Shown: positions 22,786 through 34,229, counted from the first letter of the stretch. The stretch: 64,000 nt of DNA from Diphasiastrum complanatum (GCA_029204225.1 CM055107.1:7890472-7954471), one strand, 5' to 3'. The notes: generated from the sequence alone by a model not told the origin. Translations and numbers: made by a program.

Positions 22786-23328
22786 TTGCACTCCCATCAC
22801 AAACTTCCACATTCCCTAGCACTCAACCGCATAGACCGCATTCCATCACATCAACACTGCATCCTCATCAATGAGTTTCAAACTACCCTGAAGTCTATCC
22901 AAAGCAGTATGCTTGGTCAGCCAAACACTGCACAGGTACCTTATAGACGAAAACCAATATGGTGCCCACACTGTCGGGCTACGCATCCTGCTGATGCTTG
23001 TCCTTCATATCGGCCTATCCAAGCACATACAGTTCAACAATATGAAAAACAACCATCACAGTCTAGACATTCCTTGACTTATCATGACTACCTACTAGAA
23101 AGTCCAGACCCACTAGCCATACAAGATGGCTACGCCGTTATACAACGGCCACTGCACACCAGATGTTTCATCTGTGGTGAAACCGGCCACTTCATGGTTG
23201 ATTGTCCAGTTAAGACCCAATACCATGCTGAGTGTCCAGACTGTATCAGAAAACACAGTTTCAAAGACTGTCCAAAACAACCAACTAAGGTCCTACCTGC
23301 CCGTGACGTCAGTTATGAATCACAATAG
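22786..23328 (+). CDS. Gag-like ORF with three zinc knuckles
   Basis: A 180-codon frame with three cysteine clusters. They are CPHCRATHPADACP at about residues 60-73, a canonical CCHC knuckle CFICGETGHFMVDCP near 132-146, and CPDCIRKHSFKDCP near 153-166. Only the middle one has the standard C-x2-C-x4-H-x4-C spacing. Zinc knuckles bind single-stranded nucleic acid and are typical of retrotransposon Gag and of some plant RNA-binding proteins. The real start is uncertain, because His/Pro-rich sequence and the 24-bp repeats lie upstream and may belong to it. Downstream coding potential breaks up after TAG at 23,326. A retroelement Gag remnant is most likely. Confidence 0.5.
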   Translation: MHSHHKLPHSLALNRIDRIPSHQHCILINEFQTTLKSIQSSMLGQPNTAQVPYRRKPIWCPHCRATHPADACPSYRPIQAHTVQQYEKQPSQSRHSLTYHDYLLESPDPLAIQDGYAVIQRPLHTRCFICGETGHFMVDCPVKTQYHAECPDCIRKHSFKDCPKQPTKVLPARDVSYESQ

Positions 23329-24882
23329 GATCCTCACGACAACACAACACGAGCACCATAGCACCCAAAAGCTCAACTTGCTGCTCACTTGAGAAGTTTC
23401 TTGCAAACTTCTACATTACCAAGCACTACACCAGCTCCATCATGCAAACAGACACTAATATGAACTGAGTCCTTGTCAAAAGAAAGTGAAACCGATATTC
23501 CGTTATGTGCTCCAATGTCCAACCAAGAGCAACCTCCACAGGGAATCGATAGTTTTTCTCCCCTTCTACAACCTCAAATCTATCTGTCTTTACACATGCT
23601 GATCAGATTTCCAATGTGCCAATTCACAATAAATCTACGATTCGGAAATCCATATAGAGATTCGGTTCTAAATCTCTTGTTCAACAAGGTCCTCAAGACA
23701 TAGTACCTCAACCACACCTGCATCTCAAGCTATATCTTACAACATCTGCTATCAATGATAGTAGATTTTCATGTCACCTACCCTGCCTTGTTTTGACAAG
23801 GGCATGTCAGAGTAAGTTTCATCACTCTACAAAACAATGGCATATTGCAACTGTCAAGGTAAATTATCAATGTTGATGAATGCAAGTTTTGTTCGACAAG
23901 TGCTATACAATTCTCACTCTTTGTCACGTTTGTTTATTTCCTTGTTTCTCTTCACCTATTCTTCAAATTCCCTTGTACAGAAGTTTAGGATTCTTGAAAC
24001 ATATGCGAAACCCATGTCAAATTAGAGTTGATTTCTGCATCTCATTACCATATTTATCTTCGAGTCGACTACAACAAGATCGAAACAAATTTAGTTAAAA
24101 ATTGTTCCATATTTAGACCAATCACATGTTCAACGTGTTTTCAACTACGTGTTCCACATGCCAATCCAATCCTAAGCATGACCAGTTACCAGTACCAACA
24201 TCCCCACCAACCGATTTTGGGGGGGGGGGGGGGAGGGGGGAAGAGAGTGGATCTGCTTGGATCCACTGGAGCAGTTGAATTGCCAACAACAACACCAACA
24301 AGATCAACAACCAAGGTCACAAACCCAAAGTCGACAACGACAAGGCTAAGAAGACAGATGGACAATCCAAAGTGACTCGATCAGAAGAAGTATCCTAGTC
24401 ACGACGAAGATCCTTCAGAAAAGGGAAACACAAGCATTGGAAATTGTGAAGCTGCTGAGAGCTCTCCAATTTTGAGAATGTCAACCAATTGCAGCAGTAA
24501 GACATTATGGTTAAACTGCGGCAATTCGTGAAAACAGTTTTTGTGATAAAGACTGGTGACAATAAGCACTTGGTTTTATGTAAGCGAACGAGGATCTACG
24601 CTTTTTCAAATGACGATCGAAGATGCCAATACAAAGCGGAGCGACATCGTCCAATATGAGTTGCAGTGGGTCCTACAACACATTAGGGGTGGGATGATGT
24701 TGGCTGATTATGACCAATCCCTAAGATACTCGGACAAAGCAACTCAAGAGCACCTCTCACCTTAGATCGAGGAGGTCTCTGAGAAGATGAGACGAACGAA
24801 GACTGAGAGCCGAGAAATGCTAGTTAGGAATGGCAAGCAAGAACTGTGTAACCCTCGTGGTGAATCCCGGAAGATGGAATGA
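23329..24882. other. Broken, possibly retroelement-derived sequence
   Basis: Several short frames continue on the plus strand (23,473-23,703 and 24,556-24,765) without a recognised domain. A homopolymer G tract lies at 24,219. It may be the decayed continuation of the zinc-knuckle element. Confidence 0.3.
24219..24240. repeat. Poly-G tract
   Basis: Fifteen Gs, one A, then six Gs. It could form a G-quadruplex. Confidence 0.95.
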
Positions 24883-25710
24883 CCATGTAGGAACTAGTAT
24901 TTCTAGGCAAATGTAATAAATCCAAGTAGACCCCTCTTAAAGAAAGTAGAGTGAGCCACCTTTTGATGGTGACCTCTAGTGGAGAGCATTATTCCACTTG
25001 TAAATTGTGAAATGTGAAAATTCCACTAGGATGCCACCTAAGGAGATCTCTTGCTTATTTAAGAGACTCCCTCTTTGAGTAGAGGAGCTTTTTGTGAATT
25101 GTATCAACTCCATGCTGAAATGAGTGCATCCATTGAGTTCCTTGATCATTCTTGTTTCTTGAGTGATGTATTTATGATCTTGCCCTTCCCTCCTTTTGTG
25201 TGTGGTTGTGGATTGTAGAGTGGATTAGATTTGCTGCTTTCTTAGAGTGGATTAGTTTCTTTTCTTGTTTGTGGATTGTTGTAGGAACCAACATTCAGGT
25301 AAACTAAATAGGCTGGATCTGTGGTGTAAATCTTGCATATTCTCTAACATTCCAGTTTTTTATGTTCTTGGGGTGTCCAAGAATCAAAAGGCTAGTTGGT
25401 TTCTTGATTCTTGAAATGCTATAGATTAGTTCTTGTTTCTTGTTTTGTCAATTTATGCAAGTGTAGCTCAGTGCAAGTAAAGTAGTGTAGGATCTGATTG
25501 TAGTTCATTTTGCAGCAAAGTAGAAGTAGGAATCCATCGTTGTTCAACTGAGCAGTAACGTAGATCATTTGTTGAACACATTGGCTTGCATTTTGGTTGA
25601 TTATGCATGTGCATTCAGTTCAAGAGTGACCCATCCGGATGTCCTCTGACAAGCAGGACATAATACATCAACAAGAACCCGTCCCTTCTGCCTGATTTTG
25701 GACTTGAAAC
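24883..25710 (+). repeat. LTR-like non-coding sequence
   Basis: It resembles a retroelement LTR. It starts TGACCATGTAGG, has a TATA-like TTATTTAAGAGACTCC near 25,060 and a T-rich downstream part, and lacks ORFs. No primer-binding site or partner copy was found, so the assignment is tentative. Confidence 0.3.
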
Positions 25711-25768
25711 AAGAAAGAACATTAAGCAAGAGTCCACTGTCTCTGCTGATAGGCAGAAGAAGTAAGAA
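25711..25768 (+). repeat. Direct repeat copy 2 (partner at 21,919-21,970)
   Basis: See 21,919. This copy reads GAAAGAACATTAAG, then GTCTCTGCTGATAGGCAGAA and GAAGTAAGAAA. Confidence 0.65.
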
Positions 25769-26479
25769 ATGTGTGTTGAATATAACTTTTTTGTTTTTTT
25801 TTTCTACGATTGTCTAAAGCATGAAAGAAGGTACAATATTATTACAAAATGAAATCACGAAAAAGAGCACAAATGCTGGAGCAAAGACTTAGTGGAACAT
25901 CATCGTCATCAAGTTCTGGTGCCCAGCCTCGACCTAAATCGCAAGTACTATTTATTTATTTGTTTAAAACTTAAGATTGTATTTATACACATAAATTAGC
26001 TTGTAGCATTAAGCTAATCATTCTTGTAATTGTAAAATAAAATTAGTATCAACAGAGCTACAATGAAAAGATATATTACGAGTGCAAACAATGCAAAGGA
26101 TTGAAAATTCGCGAAAGACAAATAATGGTGCAACATCTGTTGAAGTTTGGAAAGCACATTGCCCGACATGGATTTGGAGGTACATTTTGACTATTTAGTA
26201 CTTTTTTTATCATACACTTGTTTATAATTTTTTTGAAGAAAAAAAAAAAAACTAATGCTTGTATAATATTTCACTCTTGCAGAATAATACATTGGTGTCA
26301 GTGTCTTATAACACATCGATTGACAATCTTATTGATAGGATAAGAAATATCGATTTTGGATCATCTTTGGCATTAGACGAAGATCTTGTTGATGATCATA
26401 ATGATGTCACTAGTTACTACACACCTCATGATGTGGAAGTTATGCATCTTTCCATTCCACATGTCACTCACTCCACCAC

Positions 26480-26695
26480 ACCTCATATAGATCTTTTCAT
26501 AGAATCTATTCATCCCAAGATATCACCACACATAGATTCTATTCATCCCACGACACCTCACATGGATTCTATTCATCCCACAACACCTCACGTAGATTCT
26601 ACTATGGATTCTATTCATTCCACAATGTCACCACACATAGATTCTATCTATCTCATGACACCTCACATCGATTCTATCTATCCCACATACCTTGT
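26480..26695 (+). repeat. 30-bp in-frame tandem repeat
   Basis: About six copies of a unit encoding variants of TPHIDSIHPT (10 residues). It lies inside the third transposase exon and ends at a TAG at about 26,697. Confidence 0.85.
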
Positions 26696-26939
26696 GTAGA
26701 ATCTCCTCTTCTTCCTATCCCATCTAGATCTACTCCATTAAAAAAAAAAAGAATACGACTTGGATGCATTTTGACAAGGTTTGAAAATGAACAACCAAAT
26801 TTACGTACTATTGACTTATCCAAGAATGTTTAAAATTCATTGACTGAGTCTCCCCTTTCTCCCTACCTAGACGCATTTTGATTAAGCCCTTTGATAGAAA
26901 GAAATATTCATGCTGGCGTGATAGAATACCACCACCATT

Positions 26940-27494
26940 ATGTGGAACATCATTTTCATATTTGGGTCATATGTACGTGATCAAGCCAGTGAGCACTTTC
27001 CTAACGCGAGATTGGATTTATTTTCTTTGACTAGCATTGATGTCCCTTTGAATATTGTTGTCACATTAATGCCTTATGTAGGACCTCGATATAATTGGGG
27101 TGATTGGCATGCTCTATGTCATCACCAATGGAGAATGCAGGTTTACATCTTGAATGCCAATGCTTGTTCTTTGGAAAAGTGTCGTGTGCAAGGAGAGAAT
27201 GTTTTGAAATCACATCGTATGTACATTGATGGGCGTCCAGAAAAACATGGCAATATTGTTGCATATATAAATAATTCCATTGGTCACCCTTCATTAACTA
27301 ATTGTGATTTTGAGGAATGTGCCAATGGAAAGGAAGAATACTTTTCTAGAAACTCAAAAGGTACATACGTAATGGTATGTGCGATAAGGCCCATTAAATG
27401 TGGTGAAGAGCTATTCATCAAATATAGCTTCAATCCTCCTCTTCCAAGATGTGTACAAAAGGCTTTGAGCCAAACTCAAGCATGTACCTTGTAA
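26940..27494 (+). CDS. SET-domain segment within the CACTA gene
   Basis: A 184-codon frame whose C-terminal half is a SET (lysine methyltransferase) domain. It has RPEKHGNIVAYINNS, which fits the cofactor-binding RxxNHS motif with His replaced by Asn. It is followed by NCDFEE and then VMVCAIRPIKCGEELFIKY, which fits the GEEL-x-x-Y motif. There is no post-SET cysteine cluster. The upstream part has no recognised domain, and frames before 26,940 are broken, so it looks like a captured 3' portion of a plant SET gene. It lies between recognisable TNP2 exons on the same strand. NHS-to-NNS and the lost upstream exons make activity doubtful. SET identity is firm; whether it was ever spliced into the transposase is unknown. 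Confidence 0.7.
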   Translation: MWNIIFIFGSYVRDQASEHFPNARLDLFSLTSIDVPLNIVVTLMPYVGPRYNWGDWHALCHHQWRMQVYILNANACSLEKCRVQGENVLKSHRMYIDGRPEKHGNIVAYINNSIGHPSLTNCDFEECANGKEEYFSRNSKGTYVMVCAIRPIKCGEELFIKYSFNPPLPRCVQKALSQTQACTL

Positions 27495-28442
27495 ATATCA
27501 AAATACATTTTATCTATTTAGTGAGAGCAAGTTATAATGAATGTCAATTAATTGTTTTTTTTTATATTTCATATTGCATGTCTTAATTTTAGTTTTAATT
27601 TTCATGAATGCCAATCTTATATGTTAATTGATGAATATTTGTTTCCCATATTTGAAGGACTATGAATCATCATCTAGCTCTAGTGATGATGACAATAGTC
27701 ACTCCATATCCAAAACAAGATTGGCATACGATGGGCCACACATAAATCAACTATCACGTCGTGAGTGTATGAGATTGAGAGCCATGATGAAAATAGATGA
27801 ACAACAATGTGCCAAAACAGATCAGCATCGATCTTTTTTTTCAGAATCAAGATCAAGTGCCGAAAATGATTTTTGCATTCAAGATGAAGTTGAAATCATG
27901 AACAACTTGATAAATAACGTCTATGAGCATCATGACGTGTAAGTACGCACTGAACATGATAGTGAATCATTTATTAGTGTCAAGGAAAAAAAATTGAGAG
28001 AAGAATCACACACACCATTATATGCTGGAGCAAAGACATCTCGTTTGGCAGCTTTGTTGCTTATATTGAACCTCCAAACAAAATATAAATGGAGTGATAC
28101 AAGTGTTACATCCTTATCTGGGTAAATAAGATTGAGATTTTTTGTAAAGGTTTTAGTAGATGTGTTGTTCAAGTCAAAAGTTTTAGTTGGCTAGATGATC
28201 TTTTATTTTATATTATGAAAATTCATTTGATTATGTACAGGTTATTGTACAAATTACTCCCAAAAGGAAATACTATGTTAGAGACAAGAGGTGAGGCACG
28301 AAATATGTTGAGTGCAATGGGAATGGACTATACATTGCATCATGCTTATCCAAAAAAATGCATCTTATATCGTGGTGAGTATCGGGGGTTAAAAGCTTGT
28401 CCTATATGCGATACTCCTCGATATCGAGATGAATTACATTTG

Positions 28443-29560
28443 ATGTAGCCATTGCTTCTACCCACAATTGTTTTGGTGCTTTCGCATGAGCCATCATACA
28501 TCTTGCAGCCTCCATCAGTGTACGATTCCTTCGTTCAGCTATTCCATTGTGCTGAGGTGTATAAGATGTAGTTTTCGTGTGCATAATACCTCGATCAGTA
28601 CAATAAGCTTTGAATTCATTGGAAATGTACTCACCTCCACGATCTGTGCGAATTTGCTTCAGCTTATTGCTTGTCTACTTCTCAGCTCAATTTGTATACT
28701 CAACAAATTTCTCGAAAGCTTCAGATTTGGTACGAATAAGGAATACTACAGCGAACTTGTTGAAGTCATCAATAAACGTAATGAAGTACTTTGCATCACC
28801 CAACGACAATACTCCAAATGGTCCACAAATATCTGAGACTTCTTAGAAGATTTATTCTTTTGAGTAAATAGAGTATTTTTTGAATCACCGTTGTCGTCAT
28901 AGCATTCACGAGCTTCTATTCCCTCCTTCACTCTGTCTATTGCCTTTTGAAGTGTCAGTATCGCATCTTTCGCCAATAAGGTTCTTGTTGTGTAGAATGA
29001 CCTGGGTAGGGCTTGAAGAAAATAACTTAGCCGTTTTTCCTTAGAAATTGTATTTTCTGCACTAGAATTTTGCAAGGAAATAAACAGATCTTTAATCTTT
29101 CACACGAATGTGTTCAGGTCTTTGTCGTCCCATTATAGGTTAGTTAATTGGTCTTCCAAGAACATGATCTGATTACGAGATCGAGTCTCATTCTTGGTTT
29201 GCAATTCTTCCCATAAATCCTTTGTGTTCAAAATTGATGTAAGATCTAGCATTATGTTGTCATGCACTAAAGACGCAATAATTGCTATAGCTTTGTCATT
29301 TTTTAAACTCATTCTCGAAGTTCTTTGCTAGGAGTAGCTTCTGGCTTCTCCTCAATTGGTTCTACCCACTACCATAGACCTTTGCCCTTCAACAAGAATG
29401 AAGTCTTTAATTTCCAAATCAAGTAGTTTGAACCTTCTGGGTCCAAGATTGTAGTGATCTTAGCTTGAATATTGATGATAGACGACATCTTTTAATTCTG
29501 AATAACCTCCAAATAGTGGCTTACTGATGGATGTACAAAGAATGCTGAGAGGGATGAGAA
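28443..29560 (-). pseudogene. Copia gag/integrase remnant
   Basis: Gag-type sequence lies to the right (SYFLQALPRSFYTTRTLL near 28,990), then KNKSSKKS. The frame then jumps directly into the integrase core, so zinc knuckle, protease and the integrase zinc-binding region are deleted near 28,840. The core retains FIDDF, RTDRGGEY and HNGIAERRNRTLME, that is D, D and E in order. At least two stops (TGA, TAG) and a frameshift interrupt it. The frame ends at KQLWVEAMATSN. Confidence 0.87.
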
Positions 29561-29590
29561 GATACCATTGTATCAACTTTAATTCTGTAT

Positions 29591-29602
29591 GCTCTGATAC
29601 CA
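29591..29602 (-). other. Primer-binding site (tRNA-iMet type)
   Basis: The plus strand reads GCTCTGATACCA, one base from the LTR end at 29,604. Confidence 0.88.
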
Positions 29603-29603
29603 T

Positions 29604-30602
29604 TGTAGGAAAATATTAATTATTCTTCCACAGAGAACACGATGCAAGTTTGAATAAATCAAACTAATATCAGTGTCTTCAATTGGGATTGTATCTGATC
29701 TATGTACTAATAGAACAATATTAGTTCTGATTGAATATGCATGTGAAAATTATATGCGAAAGTAAGAGACAATTTAAGACAATTTAGACAATAAGAAACT
29801 ATCGATCAAAAACAAATTTTTATAACTCTGAATCTAATTCATCAATATACATCTCTTGCTGTCTTATCTCGTTGTTGTGTCTCTGATTGAGTGAGTGTGT
29901 TACAACGAGTAGTGCACATGTATTTATATTGCTACAGGACAAGTCTTTTGGCCTTTCAATGTTGTAACAGTAGATATCTAACCGTTTACGATAGTTGATA
30001 TTCAAATAGACGCTTTGTTTTCAGGCTCGAATAAATTCTGTTCGCGAATTATTTGCGACAGTCCATCTCTTCGTCTCAGCTTCGTGGTTCGCAAATTGTT
30101 TGCGACACTTGTCCCTTCACAACATTTTTGTCTTTCGCGAATTGTTCACAACAAATGACAATTCTTGAGCTTGAAGAAGAAATCTAGAATATTTCGCGAA
30201 CTGTTCAAAATAGTTTCGCAACAAGTGAGCTTGAACAACAGCCCAGTAGATTTCGTGAATTATTTGCAACAATTTCGCGACATTTGAGGTTTGAACAAGA
30301 AACAGAATATTTTGCGACAAGATTCTGTTCGTGAATCTTTCAATCTTGAACAAGAAAGCCACAAGCTTCTACAAGAATCTGTTTCGCAAATCTTTCGAGA
30401 TGACTGCAAGACAAAATTCGTGAGTCTTTCGAGTTGGTCAGGAATAGAAATGTTTCGAGTTTGCGTTCGTTTCTTTCTCATCCTTTTTCAAGTAAACTGC
30501 ATGCTTTGTTAGTAGAATCAAGATCTGTCTGATCAGTTGGTCTACACACAACGGTAATCATAGTAGATTGTAAGCATTCATTCCAAAAAGTAAAGCACAA
30601 CA
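29604..30602 (-). repeat. 5' LTR of truncated copia element
   Basis: On the minus strand it would run from TGTTGTGCTTTAC to TTTTCCTACA, about 999 bp. The PBS-side end is clear; the outer end is chosen from the TGTTG word and is less certain. The 30,030-30,430 part is rich in TTCGCGAA-like palindromes. Confidence 0.65.
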
Positions 30603-30677
30603 TACATCATTCATTATCAGTGAGCTACCATTTCTCAAATCATTCTCACCTTTGTTTGCAGGAGAGCAAGAATGAGG

Positions 30678-30679
<2 letters not shown>

Positions 30680-30758
<79 letters not shown>
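30680..30758. repeat. (GA)n microsatellite
   Basis: About 39 GA units, 78 bp beyond the LTR end. Confidence 0.97.
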
Positions 30759-30759
<1 letters not shown>

Positions 30760-31295
30760 AAGAAAGCATGAGAAAAACTGAATAGGGTTGTGTGATTTTC
30801 CTCTTTATAGAACCAGAGGATACTTAGGTATTCTAAGTGCAAATTACTGCTCACCGTTAGATTGACTGTCCAAAATATGCAGAGATTCTGGCCATTGAAA
30901 GATTCACGACTTTTTCACCAATTTTTTAAGAAAACTTTTTCTATTATGTGGGGTCTTTTATTATAGTAAGGCATTTTTTCCCCCCACTAGTAAATAAGCT
31001 CCATCTAACATCCCATCTCGGGAAGAAGATTTCAAAGCCCTGACATGCAACCACTATTCTGCTCACAAACCAAGAAACCAGAATATAACAACCATAAACT
31101 ATCCTTTCGAGTCCACAAATGGAAAGTTGTCAACGAACACACAATCCATAAAATCATTCCAAAACCGATTCAACCAGAAATAGGGAAGAACATCTACTTA
31201 AAAGACCACCGTTTATCGAAATTCACTGAATTTTCATCGACACAATTCCACCACGCTTTGGTCCACACTGAGCTTCTCACAAGCTCCAATTGGTT

Positions 31296-31312
31296 GCTCT
31301 GATACCAATAAA
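31296..31312 (-). other. Copia primer-binding-site-like sequence
   Basis: The plus strand reads GCTCTGATACCA, the same tRNA-iMet complement seen at 9,679 and 29,591. It implies a minus-strand LTR starting near 31,310 and running right. No gag could be read to the left (31,000-31,290), so only a stub may remain. Confidence 0.5.
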
Positions 31313-31728
31313 ATGTTTCCCAAGACTTCCAATTAGGAATGAGCGCCAAAAACACAATAAGGGAGTGTTGTGGACAAAACCGACCCAACCAATCCTAGAT
31401 CGTCCTATCTAGCCCCCGCGCACTAGGGAGTATGGCAAATCTCTATGATAGGAAGCGCTTACCAATCTGATAACATAACGGCTGTAGACTCTCAATGATC
31501 CTAATGGACACAGGAGAGGGTATATAGAGAGAGTAGCTCCCCCCCTACATGTCCATGCACTGAATCCACATGTAAGCATGCTATCAACTCATGCCTAACT
31601 CCCATGCATGTCCACTGTGTGTAGGTATCCCTAACTCATAATAACAAAGACCCATGCATAGACACAGTGCATGTGCATCCTATCCCATACTAGGATGCAA
31701 CACACATGCCCATACTGCTGCATGCAGT
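31313..31728 (-). repeat. Possible copia LTR remnant
   Basis: Non-coding sequence next to the PBS-like site. It contains a TATATAGAGAGAG word near 31,520 and repeated CCCATGCAT and CATGTCCA words. No partner LTR was found. Confidence 0.3.
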
Positions 31729-31832
31729 CCCTTCACTCTGATTGGCTATTAAAGTACCATTAGGATCACTATCTTGACCATCAAGATCACTTTGTGTTTC
31801 TTGAGGTCAAGGTGTGTTTCCCAACTTAAGAA
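31729..31832 (+). repeat. 100-bp direct repeat, copy 1
   Basis: CCCTTCACTCTGATTGGCTA through CCAACTTAAG recurs at 32,327-32,428 with about ten differences. Confidence 0.85.
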
Positions 31833-32136
31833 GGGGTTATGTCGTGTAGTACATAGAAAGCTTCGATCCAATAGGGTGAGGGCTAAGCGACAAAATATTA
31901 GGGGGGATCTAGGCTTGCTAAGGTTGTCAATCTTAGCTTTCGATCGGATCATGGAATAGCCTATATTGGTGTGGCATTCATCTCGGATGCTATCTCTCTT
32001 TTGGCCTTCTCAGTTTCGTTTATTTGTGCTTATCTAGGCATTCTTGGCTCTAGATCTTTTCCTTAGGAGGTTGGTCTTCTCAAGGGAGGTGAACAGTGAA
32101 AGAAACCCTATCTACGGATCTTAGTGATCACTCCAT

Positions 32137-32245
<109 letters not shown>

Positions 32246-32326
32246 GGACAGAGTTTTATTAGGAAGAGTAGAAGATTTTCAAATACAAGGGAAATGGCTC
32301 TCTCTTATAGATTTGAGAGGTGAGCT

Positions 32327-32428
32327 CCCTTCACTCTGATTGGCTATTGAAGTTCCATTAAGATCACTATCTTGACCGTCAAGATGTCTTTGTGTTTCTT
32401 GAGGTCAATTTGTGTTTCCAACTTAAGA
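32327..32428 (+). repeat. 100-bp direct repeat, copy 2
   Basis: Partner of 31,729-31,832. The two copies flank the poly-T/(GA)n segment. Confidence 0.85.
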
Positions 32429-34080
32429 ACTTACAAAAGCTAAGTTAAAAATACTTTATTGAATAATTGTGCTCCATGGCACTTATTAGCCTAAGGCCCA
32501 ATGTTGGACTCACACACGCAAGATGCCAACTGGTCGCCTGTTTCTAATACTTCTGACTCTCTACTTTATTGTTTGGGCTTGTTCCAGAAGCCTCTTGCCA
32601 TATTCTAGAATATTCCATGTCGTTCCCAGAATCGGACAACAGAAATTTTTGAAGATAGAAATGTCGTGGAGGACATGGCGATGCCAACTGATACAGCTCA
32701 TGAACAAGATTGTGATGTCATGTACTACTAATACATTAGTGTTTATCAATGCATCAGAATAGCCATTGTAAGCTTTGTAGGCCCAAAAGGAGCTATTAGC
32801 CTTAATAACAAGGCGATTCTCTCTTTAGGCCCTTCAAAGTAACTAATAAGGATAATAGGCCAATAAGGGCCCAATGTAGTTTAAATAATACTTAACAAGG
32901 GCTAACTATCCCTCAAGATAGTTAAGTGAAGTAAGAGCATTGTCTATAACTAGGCAAGAGACATCATTTTTTGAATCTTTTGGCTCATTTGCAAGTGAGA
33001 TCTTCTAGCTTTCTTCTTGTGAATGTGAGCCATAGGGATTTCCATTGCTAGGTCTCATGTGCCTTATCTACATGAATCCATACTCATGTACATTGGTTTG
33101 TACTCTTCTTTTCATTTCTATTGTGATTCCACTAAGATCTTTGTGTTTCTAGCTTTCTATGAATATGCTATCTTGAATGCTTTGTACTTTTCTTGTTCTT
33201 AGCTTTACTTCCATTGTAATTGCTAATTGCTTAGATTTGACACATGACATTTCTTGGGATCAAAGCTTAGATCCTATATTCATGATGATTTTATGTGAAT
33301 TTCATTAGATTTGATGAGTTCATTGTTTTTGTAGCTTTCTTTTTGCTAATTTTTAACTTTGAATTTTTCAGGTCTGCTCAGACCAATTTTTGACACTCAA
33401 TTTCATTTTTCATTTCTAATTTGATTTTATAGACTTGTAGATCTTTGTTTTATCTTTCATTTGCACCAATTTGCAAGGCATTTGGATAAGAGATGCAAAA
33501 GTTATTGCACTTTTCCCAAAAGGTATCAAATAGGTGACTAGAATTTTGCTTTCACTTGATTTGAATTTTTCAGATTTGATCTGAGTTTTTATTTCAAATT
33601 TCTTTACATAAGATTTTAGAGCATTGTCTGAGCTTTGATCTGATCCATATGGCAGGTCATTTGGATTAGTATTCAAAAACTTATGACAAATCTTGATTTG
33701 TAGCTTTAGTTTTGCTAGTTTTTTTCCTTCAATTTTCAGACCTATTCTTGTGATTTATTTGACCTATCAAATCACCTCAATCATTGATTTGATCTATAGG
33801 CTGATAGAGCTTCTTGTTAACTTTTCAGAGGTGATTTGGATCAATATTCAATAAGTTATGATCAAATTAGTGGAGATGGTCAAACTAGCCAAAATTTTGA
33901 AAACAAATTTACAAGTGAAAGAGAAGCATTTCAAGTTTTCAATTTTGAAGTTTCATTTCCTTGTAAATATTTTTTTGAATTCTTCATTTTGAAGTTCAAC
34001 TATAGAAAAAAAACAAACGTAACCTCACCTACCCACAGCCATAACCTAGCTTAAACCTGCCCTATTCCTACCCTAACCCT
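32429..34080. other. AT-rich intergenic sequence
   Basis: No recognised coding frame or repeat. T-rich with frequent TTGATTT/TTTTCAGA words, as in plant introns or intergenic DNA. Confidence 0.35.
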
Positions 34081-34190
34081 ACTCGGCTACCCATTTAAAC
34101 ACTCGGCTACCCACTGAAACACTCGGCTACTCGGCTACCCATTCAAACACTTGGCTACTCGGCTACCCACTCAAAGCCTCGGCTCGGTCC
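34081..34190. repeat. Short tandem repeat (CTCGGCTACCCA unit)
   Basis: ACTCGGCTACCCATTTAAAC and close variants recur about five times at roughly 20-30 bp spacing, with an extra CTCGGCTA inserted in some units. Confidence 0.85.
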
Positions 34191-34229
34191 ACTTCCATAC
34201 TATTTCCTTATTTCTTCCCTCTCACGATC

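Larger units (their letters stand above)
25849..28445 (+). pseudogene. CACTA (En/Spm) TNP2-type transposase gene, truncated, with SET insert
   Basis: Exon 1 (25,849-25,944, MKSRKRAQMLEQRL) ends at a GT donor. Exon 2 (about 26,057-26,179) encodes CKQCKGLKIRERQ...VQHLLKFGKH, like the Cys/His N-terminal transposase-associated domain of TNP2 proteins. Using the acceptor at about 26,301, exon 3 opens in phase (VSYNTSIDNLIDRIRNIDFG) and runs through a 30-bp tandem repeat. After the SET segment (26,940-27,494) an exon opens after a TTTGAAG acceptor near 27,657 with DYESSSSSSDDD. After a stop at 27,940 it reads PLYAGAKTSRLAALLLILNL. The next exon (about 28,240-28,445) reads LLYKLLPKGNTM and PKKCILYRGEYRGLKACPIC, hallmark of the TNP2 N-terminal region. 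The catalytic core is missing because the sequence switches to a copia element at about 28,443. No CACTA terminal repeats are in view. TNP2 identity is fairly sure; the exon joins are inferred. Confidence 0.72.
28443..30602 (-). mobile_element. Truncated Ty1/copia retrotransposon
   Basis: Minus-strand element with a 5' LTR at 29,604-30,602 and an initiator-Met primer-binding site at 29,591-29,602. Degenerate gag follows, then integrase, which is cut off at about 28,443 where CACTA sequence begins. RT, RNase H and the 3' LTR are absent. The abrupt join suggests a deletion or recombination after insertion into the CACTA element. Confidence 0.85.

Noticed and set aside
24219-24240. Poly-G as a functional telomere-like or origin element
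   Set aside because: A lone homopolymer with no repeat of a telomeric unit; likely simple slippage or an assembly-sensitive spot.
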